DNA from: Pantoea sp. At-9b
Lineage (GTDB): Bacteria; Pseudomonadota; Gammaproteobacteria; Enterobacterales; Enterobacteriaceae
Direction of reading: 5' to 3'
DNA: 64,000 bases
Assembly: GCF_000175935.2 (NCBI RefSeq)
Contig: NC_014841.1
Location: forward strand, 254,112-318,111
Position 1 is the stretch's first letter; the number at the start of each line of letters is the position of its first letter. Below, piece after piece: positions 33,376 to 42,246 of this stretch. Position numbers and translations under genes: made by a program. Under the pieces are notes generated by a model that made no database searches, was not told the origin of the DNA, and saw only the letters and a program-made list of their open reading frames with translations.

Positions 33376-34218
33376 ATGAAGGTCATTAAAGTCCTGAACA
33401 ACAGCCTGGTGCTGATCGAGGATGGCGACGGCAAAGAAGCCATCGTGATGGGTAAAGGAATTGGTTTTAACAGCCATGTCGGCGACCTGATCCCACGGGA
33501 AAAAGTCGAGAAGTTGTTTATGGTGCAGGAAAACCTGCCCGGCGCGGAGTATCTGAATGCTTTCGCGGCGATGCCGGAGGAGGTTTTCCAGATGACCGCA
33601 CTGGTGATGCAGATGGCGCAGCAGGGGCTGAGCCATCCGCTGCGCCCGCAAATCTTTTTTACCCTGACCGACCACCTGATGTTCGCAGTGGAACGCAGCC
33701 GCAAAGGGATCATGCTGCAAAACCGCGTGTTGTTTGAGGTACAGCGCTTCTGGCCGGTGGAATTTAACCTCGCGCAACAGGTGGTTGTGCAACTCAACAG
33801 CCAATTCCAGCTCGACTTGCCCCCTGAAGAGGCGGGTAATATCGCCTTTCATTTGGTAAATGGTCAGTCTGAGCACAGCGACACCAGCCAGACGCTACTG
33901 GCGATGCGTATGCTGAAAGATATCTTTAATATCATCCAGTACCACGCCTGGATCACCATCGACACATCTTCGCTGAATTACTCACGCTTTCTGATCCATA
34001 TGCAGTTCTTTATCCAACGGATGTTTGCCGGGCAACTCAACCACAGCCAGGGCAATGCCCTGCTACCACAAATCATCCGCCAGCACCCGCGCATGCACCG
34101 CTGTGCGTTGGTGATCAACGATTATGTGAAAAAAATGCTGGAGGTCGAGATGACGGATGATGAGCTGCTGTGGCTGATCGTCCATCTGGTGAGGATTGCA
34201 GAGGCACCGGCGGATTAA
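33376..34218 (+). CDS. bglG: BglG-family transcriptional antiterminator
   Basis: A 280-residue RNA-binding antiterminator. The CAT RNA-binding domain (1-55: MKVIKVLNNSLVLIEDGDGKEAIVMGKGIGF) is followed by two PRD domains (about 65-170 and 175-280) that are phosphorylated by PTS proteins. When active it should bind the RAT at 29971-29999 and let transcription pass into bglF. In E. coli bglG is the first gene; here it is last, which puts it behind the terminator it relieves and makes its own supply depend on read-through. Confidence 0.93.
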   Translation: MKVIKVLNNSLVLIEDGDGKEAIVMGKGIGFNSHVGDLIPREKVEKLFMVQENLPGAEYLNAFAAMPEEVFQMTALVMQMAQQGLSHPLRPQIFFTLTDHLMFAVERSRKGIMLQNRVLFEVQRFWPVEFNLAQQVVVQLNSQFQLDLPPEEAGNIAFHLVNGQSEHSDTSQTLLAMRMLKDIFNIIQYHAWITIDTSSLNYSRFLIHMQFFIQRMFAGQLNHSQGNALLPQIIRQHPRMHRCALVINDYVKKMLEVEMTDDELLWLIVHLVRIAEAPAD

Positions 34219-34320
34219 TTGAGGAAAGTTGGAGCATTACAGAAAAGAATTTTGATTCCCCTATGACTCATTAACCGACTTAATGGCTTATATAAAACCC
34301 AAAAATTCGTTAAGAATTGT

Positions 34321-34349
34321 TGAGCACCTCCTGGCCAGGCAGGTGCTCA
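34321..34349. terminator. Hairpin between bglG and the dehydrogenase operon
   Basis: TGAGCACCT and AGGTGCTCA form a 9-bp stem between convergent genes. No strong T-run follows on either strand, so efficiency is uncertain. Confidence 0.55.
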
Positions 34350-34362
34350 GTCCTAACTTATA

Positions 34363-36006
34363 TCAACTCTCCTGCATCGACTTCAGCATATGGTCCGCCA
34401 GACGCAAACTCAGCGCCGCGCCGGTCAGGGTCGGGTTCATGCAGGATGCCGAAGGCATCACGCTGGTACCTGCAATCCACATATTCGGGTGATCGTGGGT
34501 ACGGCACTGGCTGTCCACCACCGAGTTCTTCGGATCATCACCCATAATGGTGGTCCCCATAATGTGCTGTCGATCCTGATACTTGGTATCAATCGACAAA
34601 ATCTCCGCATTCAGCAGCTCAGCAAACTTGTGGAAATCCTTGATGCCTTCATCCTTTCCGGCATGCCAGTAATCGGTCACGCTGTAATAAATTTCCGGCA
34701 GCGGAATACCGATGGCATCCTTTTTGGTTTTGCTCGGCGTCACGCGGTTTTCCGGCAGTGGCAAGGTCTCAAAATCGATAGCGAAGTTGAGTGAACGTGC
34801 GGACTGGCGGCGGATTTCTGCGTCGAGTTTCGAACCAAGTACCCCTTTCTCGATCAGTGATGCTGCGTAATCGGCGGTCGGTACGGTGTTACGCACCTTG
34901 ATCTTGTAACTGGGGAAATCTTTGCGGAATGCGCCATCGCGATTATTCAGATAAACCAGCAATTCGGTTGGACCCTGCCCCGGCCAGACATCTTCCGACA
35001 GCATCACGTTCATGCTGATGCCGGTGTGTCCCATCAAATTGCGTCCGACCTGGTCAGAAGAGTTGGCAATGCCATTGGGATACTTTTCTGAAGTCGACAT
35101 CAACAACAGTTTCGGCGATTCAATGCCGTAGGCCGCCAGCACGAAGTAATTCGCCGTCAGATGATGTTCGGAACCATCCGGCTTTTTATACCAAACGCCG
35201 GTGATCTTGCCGTCATCCGCCGCTTCGATGCGATACACCACCGAGTTATCCAGCAGCTTCGCCCCGAGGCGCTCGGCTTCATCAATGTGCATGGAACCAT
35301 CGTACTTGGCAGCAATCGGGCACACCGGGTTGCAGTTGTTGTTACCGGCACACATCGGGCGTTTGCCCCAGGGTTTGGTCGCGCGACCATTCGGCTCCAG
35401 AACCGGGTTATACCCCCCTTTGCCAAGCATGTCGCTGAGACGATCAAACAGGTAGCTGGTTGGCAGCCCTGGCATCGGGAACGGTGTGGAACGCGGCGGC
35501 CAGGCGTGCCCGCCTTGCCCGCTTTCATCCTGTCCATCCACGCCGGAAACGCCCAGTTCATGTTCCGCTTTGCCGTACCATGGCTCCAACTCATCGTAGC
35601 CAAACGGCCAGTCACGCCCCCGGCCATACAGGCTGTTGAGTTTGAAATCATTCGGGATCATGCGCCACAACGCAGAACCAAAGTGCCAGGTGGTACCACC
35701 AACGACACGCAGGTATTTCGTCGGGTACTTCACCGGCCCAACCTGTTGCAGATAATCGCCATAGGTCGAGGGAATATGCGGTGGATTCGGATACGGCGAA
35801 CCCACACCCTGCAATTTAATGTTGGTCAGTGACATCTTAAAGGGTGAGTTACGGAAACGCTCCACGATCTCCTGACGTGACACCCGCGGCCCCGCCTCAA
35901 GAATGATCACTGATTTGCCCGCTTTCGCCATCTGGGTCGCAATCAGGCCGCCCATCACTCCTGATCCGATGATGATGACATCGGCATCAACTTTTTGTGC
36001 ACTCAT
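34363..36006 (-). CDS. GMC-family FAD dehydrogenase, large subunit
   Basis: A 547-residue flavoprotein of the gluconate 2-dehydrogenase/sorbitol dehydrogenase type. The FAD-binding dinucleotide loop is DVIIIGSGVMGGLIATQMAKAG at the N-terminus. The CAGNNNCNPVCPIAAKYD cysteine-rich block, typical of this subgroup, may hold an extra cluster. The GMC C-terminal His/Asn region is HIMGTTIMGDDPKNSVVDSQCRTHDHPNMWIAGTSVMPSASCMNPTLT. The ATG at 36006 has CAGGAG upstream and overlaps the end of the small-subunit gene by 4 bp. It carries no export signal and is probably exported with the Tat-tagged small subunit. Confidence 0.92.
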   Translation of the reverse strand: MSAQKVDADVIIIGSGVMGGLIATQMAKAGKSVIILEAGPRVSRQEIVERFRNSPFKMSLTNIKLQGVGSPYPNPPHIPSTYGDYLQQVGPVKYPTKYLRVVGGTTWHFGSALWRMIPNDFKLNSLYGRGRDWPFGYDELEPWYGKAEHELGVSGVDGQDESGQGGHAWPPRSTPFPMPGLPTSYLFDRLSDMLGKGGYNPVLEPNGRATKPWGKRPMCAGNNNCNPVCPIAAKYDGSMHIDEAERLGAKLLDNSVVYRIEAADDGKITGVWYKKPDGSEHHLTANYFVLAAYGIESPKLLLMSTSEKYPNGIANSSDQVGRNLMGHTGISMNVMLSEDVWPGQGPTELLVYLNNRDGAFRKDFPSYKIKVRNTVPTADYAASLIEKGVLGSKLDAEIRRQSARSLNFAIDFETLPLPENRVTPSKTKKDAIGIPLPEIYYSVTDYWHAGKDEGIKDFHKFAELLNAEILSIDTKYQDRQHIMGTTIMGDDPKNSVVDSQCRTHDHPNMWIAGTSVMPSASCMNPTLTGAALSLRLADHMLKSMQES

Positions 36007-36533
36007 GCGTGTTCTCCTGTTGTTGCCACCTGACCGTTTTGTGTCACTGCCCAATAGAACGGGCCGCCGCCGTAGGTCGGCACCACGAGGATATCTTTGG
36101 TTGGCAGGTACATCATGGCGTCGGCATAGGCGATCAACTCCAGATCGCTGCCGTTGCCCACCACGCCGGTGTACCAGGCAGAAATGATGGTTTTGGCGGT
36201 TTGCCAGTCGCTGTTGTCGGCGGTGAAGGCGGCGAGGAAATCATCAATATGAGAGAAATGACGCTGTTGCAACAGGGTTTTCAGGCTACTGAGTTTCTGG
36301 CTGAACTGTGCGTCATGGCGTGTCAGTGCCTCGTAATAGCGCTGTCCCAGCAACGGGCCGCACGGACGGCTGACGAGAAACTGCGACACCTGGAGAAAGC
36401 CCGTATCAGCCAGTTGTTCTGCCGCCAGTGCCCGCGCCGGAAACAGTGAATTGCACATCGCGCCGAGTGACAGGATGCCCATCCCTTGCAGCAAACGGCG
36501 GCGGGAGATGGCGGAAGTGTTGTTATGCGCCAT
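36003..36533 (-). CDS. Dehydrogenase small subunit with Tat signal
   Basis: A 176-residue protein matching the gluconate 2-dehydrogenase subunit 3 family. The N-terminus has a twin-arginine signal (ISRRRLLQGMGILSLGAMCNSLFPARALA), so the folded large/small complex probably leaves the cytoplasm through Tat. The start at 36533 has AGGGGG upstream and lies inside the end of the cytochrome gene. It sits between the cytochrome and flavin subunits in one operon. Confidence 0.9.
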   Translation of the reverse strand: MAHNNTSAISRRRLLQGMGILSLGAMCNSLFPARALAAEQLADTGFLQVSQFLVSRPCGPLLGQRYYEALTRHDAQFSQKLSSLKTLLQQRHFSHIDDFLAAFTADNSDWQTAKTIISAWYTGVVGNGSDLELIAYADAMMYLPTKDILVVPTYGGGPFYWAVTQNGQVATTGEHA

Positions 36534-37932
36534 GTTTTTTCCCCCTGCGCGCAAGTGAAATCAGAACCACCAGCAGAATAATCAGCACAATGGCTGCGCC
36601 GCCCCAGACTGCGGGCTGGGCCAGACGAGCAATCAGCGGACGCTCACCGCCTTCACGCACGGTTTTGACCTGCTCAGCCGTCACGTTCAGCTTGTCGTTG
36701 CCAAAGTTTTTCAGGACATAATTGCTGACATCGGCGATCTGCTGATCGGTCAGACGATCGGTAAACAACGCATCCGGGCCAAAACCTGGCATATCGATGT
36801 CTTTACCGTCGACCTGACGATGCACGCCGTAAACGATGGTGGCGATCAGGTTGTCAGCCTGGGGAGCGCCGGTGGTGGTGTTATGGAACAACGAAGGATA
36901 GATCGTGTTGCCGGAACCGTCCGCCTGATGGCAGTTGGCGCAGGTGCTGCTGTAGACCTTCCAGCCCGCATCCGGATCTTTCACCGCACGCTGCAAGGCT
37001 TCAGTGGTGGCCGGTTGGCCGATATTGTCGCGAGACTGGCTGACCGGTTGACTCACCGCCGGAATCTGGCGCAGATACGCGACCATCGCCTGAATATCGT
37101 CATCAGACAAATGTTGCAGGCTATGCTCAACCGCTTCAGCCATCGGCCCTGCGGCCTGGGCTTTGCCGGCCACGTGACCGGTTTTCAGGTACTGCGCGAT
37201 TTGTGCATCGCTCCAGTTGCCGATACCGGCGTGTTTATCCGGTGTGATATTCGGCGCATACCAGCTACCGAGACTGCCCCCACTCAGGGCCTGATCGTTA
37301 TTCTGCCCCATCAACGCATTACGCGGCGTATGGCAGGTGTCGCAGTGTGCCAGCGCATTCACCAGGTAATCACCGCGATTAATTTCAGCGGATTTACTGG
37401 CATCAGGTATGAAAGGTTTGGCATCCGCGAATAGCATATTCCAGAAGAACATGCTTGAACGAATATTAAACGGGAAGGGCAAATCTGTTTGGGCTGGCAC
37501 ATTATCGTCAGCTTTCACGCCGTGCATAAAATAAGCGTACAGGGCATGAATATCGCTGTCGGTTATTTTTGCATACGAGGTGTAGGGCATCGCCGGATAA
37601 AGATGCTGCCCCTGTTTATTAATCCCCTCTCTGACCGCTCTGGCAAAATCCTGTTCGGTATAATCACCAATTCCCGCTGTTTTCGATGGGGTGATATTGC
37701 TGGAAACGATATTTCCGAGTGGTGAGGAGATAATATATCCCCCCGACATTTCTGCACCGTGATCGGGTGCGGTATGGCAGGCCCCACAGTCTGCTGCAAT
37801 AGCCAGATACTTGCCTTTCGCAATAAGCGATGCAGAGTCAGCCGCACTTTCAGCATGGGCTGAAAATGTTGCAGACATCAGAATGCTCAACGCGAAAGGC
37901 AGACAACGCTGTCTCACCTTTCTTGCCTTCAT
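36523..37932 (-). CDS. Membrane-bound cytochrome c subunit, three haems
   Basis: A 469-residue periplasmic cytochrome c with a signal peptide (LPFALSILMSATFSAHA), three CxxCH haem sites (CGACH, CDTCH, CANCH) and a C-terminal anchor helix (GGAAIVLIILLVVLISLARRGKK). It takes electrons from the flavin subunit and passes them to ubiquinone or an oxidase. I chose the ATG at 37932, directly before the signal sequence. It is the first gene of the leftward three-subunit operon; 70% of a typical gluconate or alcohol dehydrogenase layout is therefore visible here. The oxidised sugar or alcohol is unknown. Confidence 0.92.
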   Translation of the reverse strand: MKARKVRQRCLPFALSILMSATFSAHAESAADSASLIAKGKYLAIAADCGACHTAPDHGAEMSGGYIISSPLGNIVSSNITPSKTAGIGDYTEQDFARAVREGINKQGQHLYPAMPYTSYAKITDSDIHALYAYFMHGVKADDNVPAQTDLPFPFNIRSSMFFWNMLFADAKPFIPDASKSAEINRGDYLVNALAHCDTCHTPRNALMGQNNDQALSGGSLGSWYAPNITPDKHAGIGNWSDAQIAQYLKTGHVAGKAQAAGPMAEAVEHSLQHLSDDDIQAMVAYLRQIPAVSQPVSQSRDNIGQPATTEALQRAVKDPDAGWKVYSSTCANCHQADGSGNTIYPSLFHNTTTGAPQADNLIATIVYGVHRQVDGKDIDMPGFGPDALFTDRLTDQQIADVSNYVLKNFGNDKLNVTAEQVKTVREGGERPLIARLAQPAVWGGAAIVLIILLVVLISLARRGKKHGA

Positions 37933-38049
37933 TGTAATTGCTTCCGGTAAATAATTATTCGTGTTATTAAAATAAGAAATGCACATCTGTAGCAATGCCA
38001 CAGATGTGCAGGTTAACAGATTGTAAATCTATACAAAATACAAACGGTG

Positions 38050-38757
38050 CTATAACAGTTCGTAATCATTAAAAACAATATTTTCACCACTGGCCGCCGT
38101 TAAATCGACCTTACCCGGTTCGGTTAAAAACGCGTCACCCGGATGGACCCAGAGTTCTTTTACCCGGTTGGCATGGGTTGAATCGGCTATCAACACCCGT
38201 CCTTCGGTAAAGAACACCCGCACACCCGGCCCATGCTGGGTGTATTCGCCGGTGCTTTCTCCCGGTTTCAGGGTCACCTTCCAGCCTTTAACGGTCTTCT
38301 TATCCAACACCTGCTGGAACGCCTCGTTTGACGGACGAGTCGCACCGCCAAAATGCTGTGGTCCCGGGATATTGATTTCAAACGCCACCTGATGATTAAC
38401 GTTATTTCCGGTGTTGGTCACTTTATCCGTATCGGATTTACCCTGATGTTCACCGAACTTCACGTTGCCGGTTTTCATTGCTGTATTGTTGGCGGGTTTG
38501 TCCGGATAGGCGATTTTCACCGGACTGCCTTCAATGTGAGTATTGACGTAATCCAGATGTTGTTCGTGATAAAGCGTGGAATGTCCGGGTTGGATCAGCA
38601 CGCGCATCACCGTGACATACTTATTTTCCAGAATAACGTGATGCAGTGGTTCAAGATCGGTGGCGACGACTTTTTCCGCTGCATTGGCTTGCACACTACC
38701 GGCCAGAATGGCAGAAGATAATAAGGCGTTCAGTAACGTCTGACGAATTTTAGGCAT
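38050..38757 (-). CDS. Secreted cupin-like protein
   Basis: A 235-residue exported protein: signal peptide RQTLLNALLSSAILAGSVQANA, then a cupin-type beta-barrel with two repeats (VTVMRVLIQPGHSTLYHEQHLDYVNTHIEG and WKVTLKPGESTGEYTQHGPGVRVFFTEGRVLI). Histidines in the first repeat could bind a metal. The ATG at 38757 is preceded by AAAGGAG. It lies between the three-subunit dehydrogenase and the lactonase on the same strand, which suggests a role in handling the oxidised sugar in the periplasm. Its activity is unknown. Confidence 0.78.
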   Translation of the reverse strand: MPKIRQTLLNALLSSAILAGSVQANAAEKVVATDLEPLHHVILENKYVTVMRVLIQPGHSTLYHEQHLDYVNTHIEGSPVKIAYPDKPANNTAMKTGNVKFGEHQGKSDTDKVTNTGNNVNHQVAFEINIPGPQHFGGATRPSNEAFQQVLDKKTVKGWKVTLKPGESTGEYTQHGPGVRVFFTEGRVLIADSTHANRVKELWVHPGDAFLTEPGKVDLTAASGENIVFNDYELL

Positions 38758-38837
38758 GACGACTCCTTTATTTAACGCATAAATATCATTCAAAGTCAGG
38801 TGAATGAATAACGTACCATGATGCGAGCGCGCGATAT

Positions 38838-39986
38838 TTACTCAACAATCGTGACCCAATTCGCCCCTTTTCCGGTTGGCACACGCTCGATTAATGTCAG
38901 TCTCCCGGTCTTTTGATCAATAGAATACAACGCCACCTGGCTTGATTTCTGTCCAGACTCGATCAAATAACGACCAGAATTATCAATAGCAAAGCCACGC
39001 GGTTGAGTTTCGGTCGGCGTGCTGTTAATCAGCGTCAGCCGCCCATCAAGCGGAGAAACACGGAAGGCGGTGATATTGCTGCTGGTTCGTTCGGTGGAAT
39101 AAAGAAAACGACCGTTCGGCGTGATGTGAATATCTGCTTGCCACAACCGGGGTTTGGCGGAGTTCGGCAAGTCGTCGTCCCCGGTAAGCGGACGCGCCTC
39201 ACCCCGTTGCATGTTGCGGGCAATGGCCGGATCGAGCGACGGTGTCGCTTCATGTTCGGTCAGGGTACCATCCTGATTCAGCGTCAGGCGGGAGATATTG
39301 CCCGCCATCTCGGTGAGTAAATACAGGTTTTGCGCGCCCTGCTCATCGCGCTGCGGCGCGAAGACAAAATGACGTGGGCCGGTGGCCGCTTCACGCTGAA
39401 TATTCACAAACGAAGGGGTGTTAGGCGTCACCTTGCCGCTGTGACTGTCAAAACGATATTGCAGCACTTGATCCGCCCCGAGTAACGGGACAAACAGGAA
39501 CTGATTGCTGGGATCGGTTTGAATCGAATGCGCCCGCTTCCCGGTATGCACCACCTGCACCGGGGCGCTTTCCACTTTGCCGTCGCTGGCAATACGATTG
39601 ACGCTGAACAGGTCGCCACCGTAAGAAGAGGACAGCAGAAAACGGCCACGCTTATCCAGCGCCAGATACGCCATTGCTTCCGGCAGTGGGGTATCAGCAA
39701 AATGGCTCAGGGTGCCATCCGGCTGAATATGCCAGGCCGACACACGATAAGGCTGACTGCGTACCGACACGTAAAGTGTCTTTTTATCGTTGGATACCGC
39801 CATTGGCATACTTTTCAGACCGGTGGGATACTCACCGATCGGTTTCAGTTGATGCTGTGCCTTATCCAGCGTATACGCCGTCACCGTTCCGCTGTCGCCA
39901 TTCGAAACATAAACATAGGCGTTTTCCTGCGCCATCACAGTGGTAGCCAATAACATCATTCCTGCGGCCATGACTCGCTTTTTCAT
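38838..39986 (-). CDS. Exported lactonase, seven-bladed propeller type
   Basis: A 382-residue protein of the YbhE/6-phosphogluconolactonase family (beta-propeller), with WD-like repeats (AYVYVSNGDSGTVTAYTLD, LYVSVRSQPYRVSAWHIQPDGTLSHF, RFLYSTERTSSNITAFRV, RYLIESGQKSSQVALYSID). Unlike cytosolic Pgl it has a signal peptide (MAAGMMLLATTVMA), so it acts in the periplasm. It would open sugar lactones such as those produced by the neighbouring flavin dehydrogenase. Confidence 0.87.
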   Translation of the reverse strand: MKKRVMAAGMMLLATTVMAQENAYVYVSNGDSGTVTAYTLDKAQHQLKPIGEYPTGLKSMPMAVSNDKKTLYVSVRSQPYRVSAWHIQPDGTLSHFADTPLPEAMAYLALDKRGRFLLSSSYGGDLFSVNRIASDGKVESAPVQVVHTGKRAHSIQTDPSNQFLFVPLLGADQVLQYRFDSHSGKVTPNTPSFVNIQREAATGPRHFVFAPQRDEQGAQNLYLLTEMAGNISRLTLNQDGTLTEHEATPSLDPAIARNMQRGEARPLTGDDDLPNSAKPRLWQADIHITPNGRFLYSTERTSSNITAFRVSPLDGRLTLINSTPTETQPRGFAIDNSGRYLIESGQKSSQVALYSIDQKTGRLTLIERVPTGKGANWVTIVE

Positions 39987-40023
39987 TTTTTATCGTCGCT
40001 TGTTGTAGGGTTCAGAGAAGGTG

Positions 40024-40662
40024 TTACCAACGGGTGCTGAAGTGCTCGCACAATTCCCGCACCGCCTGTTCCGGCAACGCTGTCGGTTTCGTGGCGCAGT
40101 TCAGCCACAGCCGCGCCGTTTCCTCCAACTCTTCCAGCGCGAAGCTGGCGGCGGAAACCGATCCACCCCATATCACCGGTCCGAGGCGCTCCAACATCAC
40201 GCCGCGCACCTCGTTAGCCAAACCAGCAACCTGCTCCGCCACGTCAGCATGGCCCGGACGACGATAGTCGATCAGCGGAATACGCCCGACTTTCATCACC
40301 TGATACGGGGTCAGCGGTGGCAGAATGCTGTCGCGCTGCCAAACACCCGCCAGTGTCAGTTGCACCAAATGGGTAGAATGGGTATGGACTACGCCGTGCG
40401 CTGCCGGATTGCGGTCATAAATCTGACGATGCAACAGCAGCGTTTTCGAAGGCTTATCACCAGAAACCCATTCACCGTCGCGGTTCACCTTGGCAATACG
40501 CGCCGGTTCCAGGTGTCCCAGACAGGCATCGGTTGGGGTGATCAGCCAACCATCTTCCAGACGGGCGCTGATATTGCCTGCGGTACCGGTGGTGTAGCCA
40601 CGGGTAAACAGATCAGCCCCGACCTGGCATATCTCTTCGCGTAACGACTGTTCATTTTGCAT
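40024..40662 (-). CDS. otnC: 3-oxo-tetronate 4-phosphate decarboxylase, class II aldolase fold
   Basis: A 212-residue zinc enzyme of the class II aldolase/adducin family. The zinc histidines are in VVHTHSTHLVQL, and GNISARLEDGWLITPTDACLG is the phosphate-binding block. In the tetronate pathway OtnC turns 3-oxo-tetronate 4-phosphate into dihydroxyacetone phosphate and CO2. The OtnC call is based on its being in the same regulon as an OtnK-type kinase; fuculose-phosphate-type aldolases are the alternative. The ATG at 40662 follows GAGGAG, 11 nt after the end of the transporter gene. Confidence 0.85.
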   Translation of the reverse strand: MQNEQSLREEICQVGADLFTRGYTTGTAGNISARLEDGWLITPTDACLGHLEPARIAKVNRDGEWVSGDKPSKTLLLHRQIYDRNPAAHGVVHTHSTHLVQLTLAGVWQRDSILPPLTPYQVMKVGRIPLIDYRRPGHADVAEQVAGLANEVRGVMLERLGPVIWGGSVSAASFALEELEETARLWLNCATKPTALPEQAVRELCEHFSTRW

Positions 40663-40673
40663 AGGTTTTCTCC

Positions 40674-41981
40674 TCACTCGCTCGCCGTGGCAACGACAGG
40701 CGATTCACTGTGGGTGTTGATGGGAAGCGGTTCCAGTTTGCCGAGCACGAACATAAAGGTCAGTGCGCCGAGCACACAGATGCCACCCGCGACCAGCAAC
40801 GGCACGACAAACGAGCCGTGGCTCAGGGTGAGCATGATGCCGGTAAAGGACGCGGTCACAATTCCGGCGAGATTACCGGCGAAGTTCTGAATGCCGCCGA
40901 GGGTGGCAACATAGTTACTGGCGGGTGCCACGTCAGCAGGCAAGGTCCAGATATTGGCGGCGGTGAACGCCAGGCCAGCATAGGTGATGGAGAACAGCGT
41001 CAGGATCACCGTGATGCTGTCGGTAAAGGCAGCAAACGCGATCACGCTGGAAAGCAGCATGCCGGTGATCAGGCAGGTTTTGCGTGCTGCCGTCAGACTC
41101 AGGCCTTTACGATAAAGGGCATCGGAGACAATGCCGCCAAGTAAGCTGCCAGGGATCCCCATCAACGCCGGGATAGCCCCCAACGTGCCCAGCTCTTTCA
41201 GCGAGAAGCCATGCGCCATGGTCAGATAAGTCGGGAACCAGGTCACGAAGAAATAGGTGGCGAAGTTCATGCAGAAGAAGCCAATCATCATCCCCCACAC
41301 ATTGCGATGGCGGAACAGTGACCACATCTCAATCTTGCCGTTGTTCTGCGCAACGGGTACCGCGCGGTCTTCCAACAGGTTTTGCCGCTCGGTCTCATCC
41401 AACCCTTTCATCTCTTCCGGCTCGCGATAAAACAGCAGCCAGATAGCCACCCATACTAACCCCAAGGCTCCGGTCACCACGAAGGAGGTTTCCCAGTCCC
41501 AGGTACTGATTAACCAGGCGACCAGCGGCAGTGCGATGGCGCTACCGGCGCGCGGACCGGCGTCAAAAATGCCGCTGGCGGTGGCGCGTTGTTTTTTAGC
41601 AAACCAGCTGTAGACCACTTTGACGCAGCCCGGATTCCCGCCCGCCTCACCGATGCCCAATGCCAGGCGAGCGGCGAAAATGGAGGTGAAACCTTTGCCA
41701 AAGGCGGTGAACACCGTGAACAGCGACCACCAACCCACGGCGAGCGCCAGTCCGGCACGTGCGCCCAGGCGGTCAATCAGGCGACCGGCCGGGATCTGCA
41801 TCAGGGCATAAGTCCAGAAAAAGGCACCGAGGATTAACCCCATGCTGGTGTCGTCGATTCCCAGGTCGGCTTTGATGTGTGGCGCGGCGATCGCCAGATT
41901 GATACGGTCGATGTAATTGATAGCGATGGCGAAAAAGCAGAACACGATCATCAGCCAGCGAATTCGTGGATATCTGCGCAT
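40674..41981 (-). CDS. MFS acid-sugar transporter, ACS family
   Basis: A 435-residue 12-helix symporter of the anion:cation symporter group (DgoT/GudP/ExuT-like). Typical blocks are NYIDRINLAIAAPHIKADLGI (helix 1), YALMQIPAGRLIDRLGAR (loop 2-3) and RLALGIGEAGGNPG (helix 4). Substrates of the group are hexonates, glucarate and similar sugar acids. It forms an operon with otnC and is divergent from the LacI-family gene; two operator-like sites (42138-42149, 42170-42181) lie in between. Confidence 0.9.
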   Translation of the reverse strand: MRRYPRIRWLMIVFCFFAIAINYIDRINLAIAAPHIKADLGIDDTSMGLILGAFFWTYALMQIPAGRLIDRLGARAGLALAVGWWSLFTVFTAFGKGFTSIFAARLALGIGEAGGNPGCVKVVYSWFAKKQRATASGIFDAGPRAGSAIALPLVAWLISTWDWETSFVVTGALGLVWVAIWLLFYREPEEMKGLDETERQNLLEDRAVPVAQNNGKIEMWSLFRHRNVWGMMIGFFCMNFATYFFVTWFPTYLTMAHGFSLKELGTLGAIPALMGIPGSLLGGIVSDALYRKGLSLTAARKTCLITGMLLSSVIAFAAFTDSITVILTLFSITYAGLAFTAANIWTLPADVAPASNYVATLGGIQNFAGNLAGIVTASFTGIMLTLSHGSFVVPLLVAGGICVLGALTFMFVLGKLEPLPINTHSESPVVATASE

Positions 41982-42137
41982 GGTGAATTCCTTTATGATT
42001 TATTTATGGGTTACAGGAGGTTTTGCCGCGTCGCGTAGGCAGCAGCCGCCGGTGTCGTTAAAAATCGGGGAGATACATCATGGAACTGTTAAAAAAACGT
42101 GAGCAGGTATCCCCGACCTGATAACATGATGTAAAAA

Positions 42138-42149
42138 GTAAGCGATTAC
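42138..42149. promoter_or_regulatory. LacI-type operator, GTAAGCGATTAC
   Basis: A half-palindromic site in the divergent region between the transporter and the LacI gene. The same GTAAGCG core occurs at 42170 and 45242, and as ATGTAAG-CC-CTTACAT at 45342. Confidence 0.72.
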
Positions 42150-42169
42150 AAAATACAGTCAAGCCAAAA

Positions 42170-42181
42170 GTAAGCGCTTTC
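42170..42181. promoter_or_regulatory. LacI-type operator, GTAAGCGCTTTC
   Basis: A second site 20 bp further on, closer to the typical LacI-family AAAGCGCTTT form. It lies 66 bp before the LacI start. Confidence 0.75.
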
Positions 42182-42246
42182 AAAATTGATAGTGAGTTGT
42201 CTGCGAATTTTGTGGACAAGCTCACTCTTTCAGCAGGAGTGACTTG

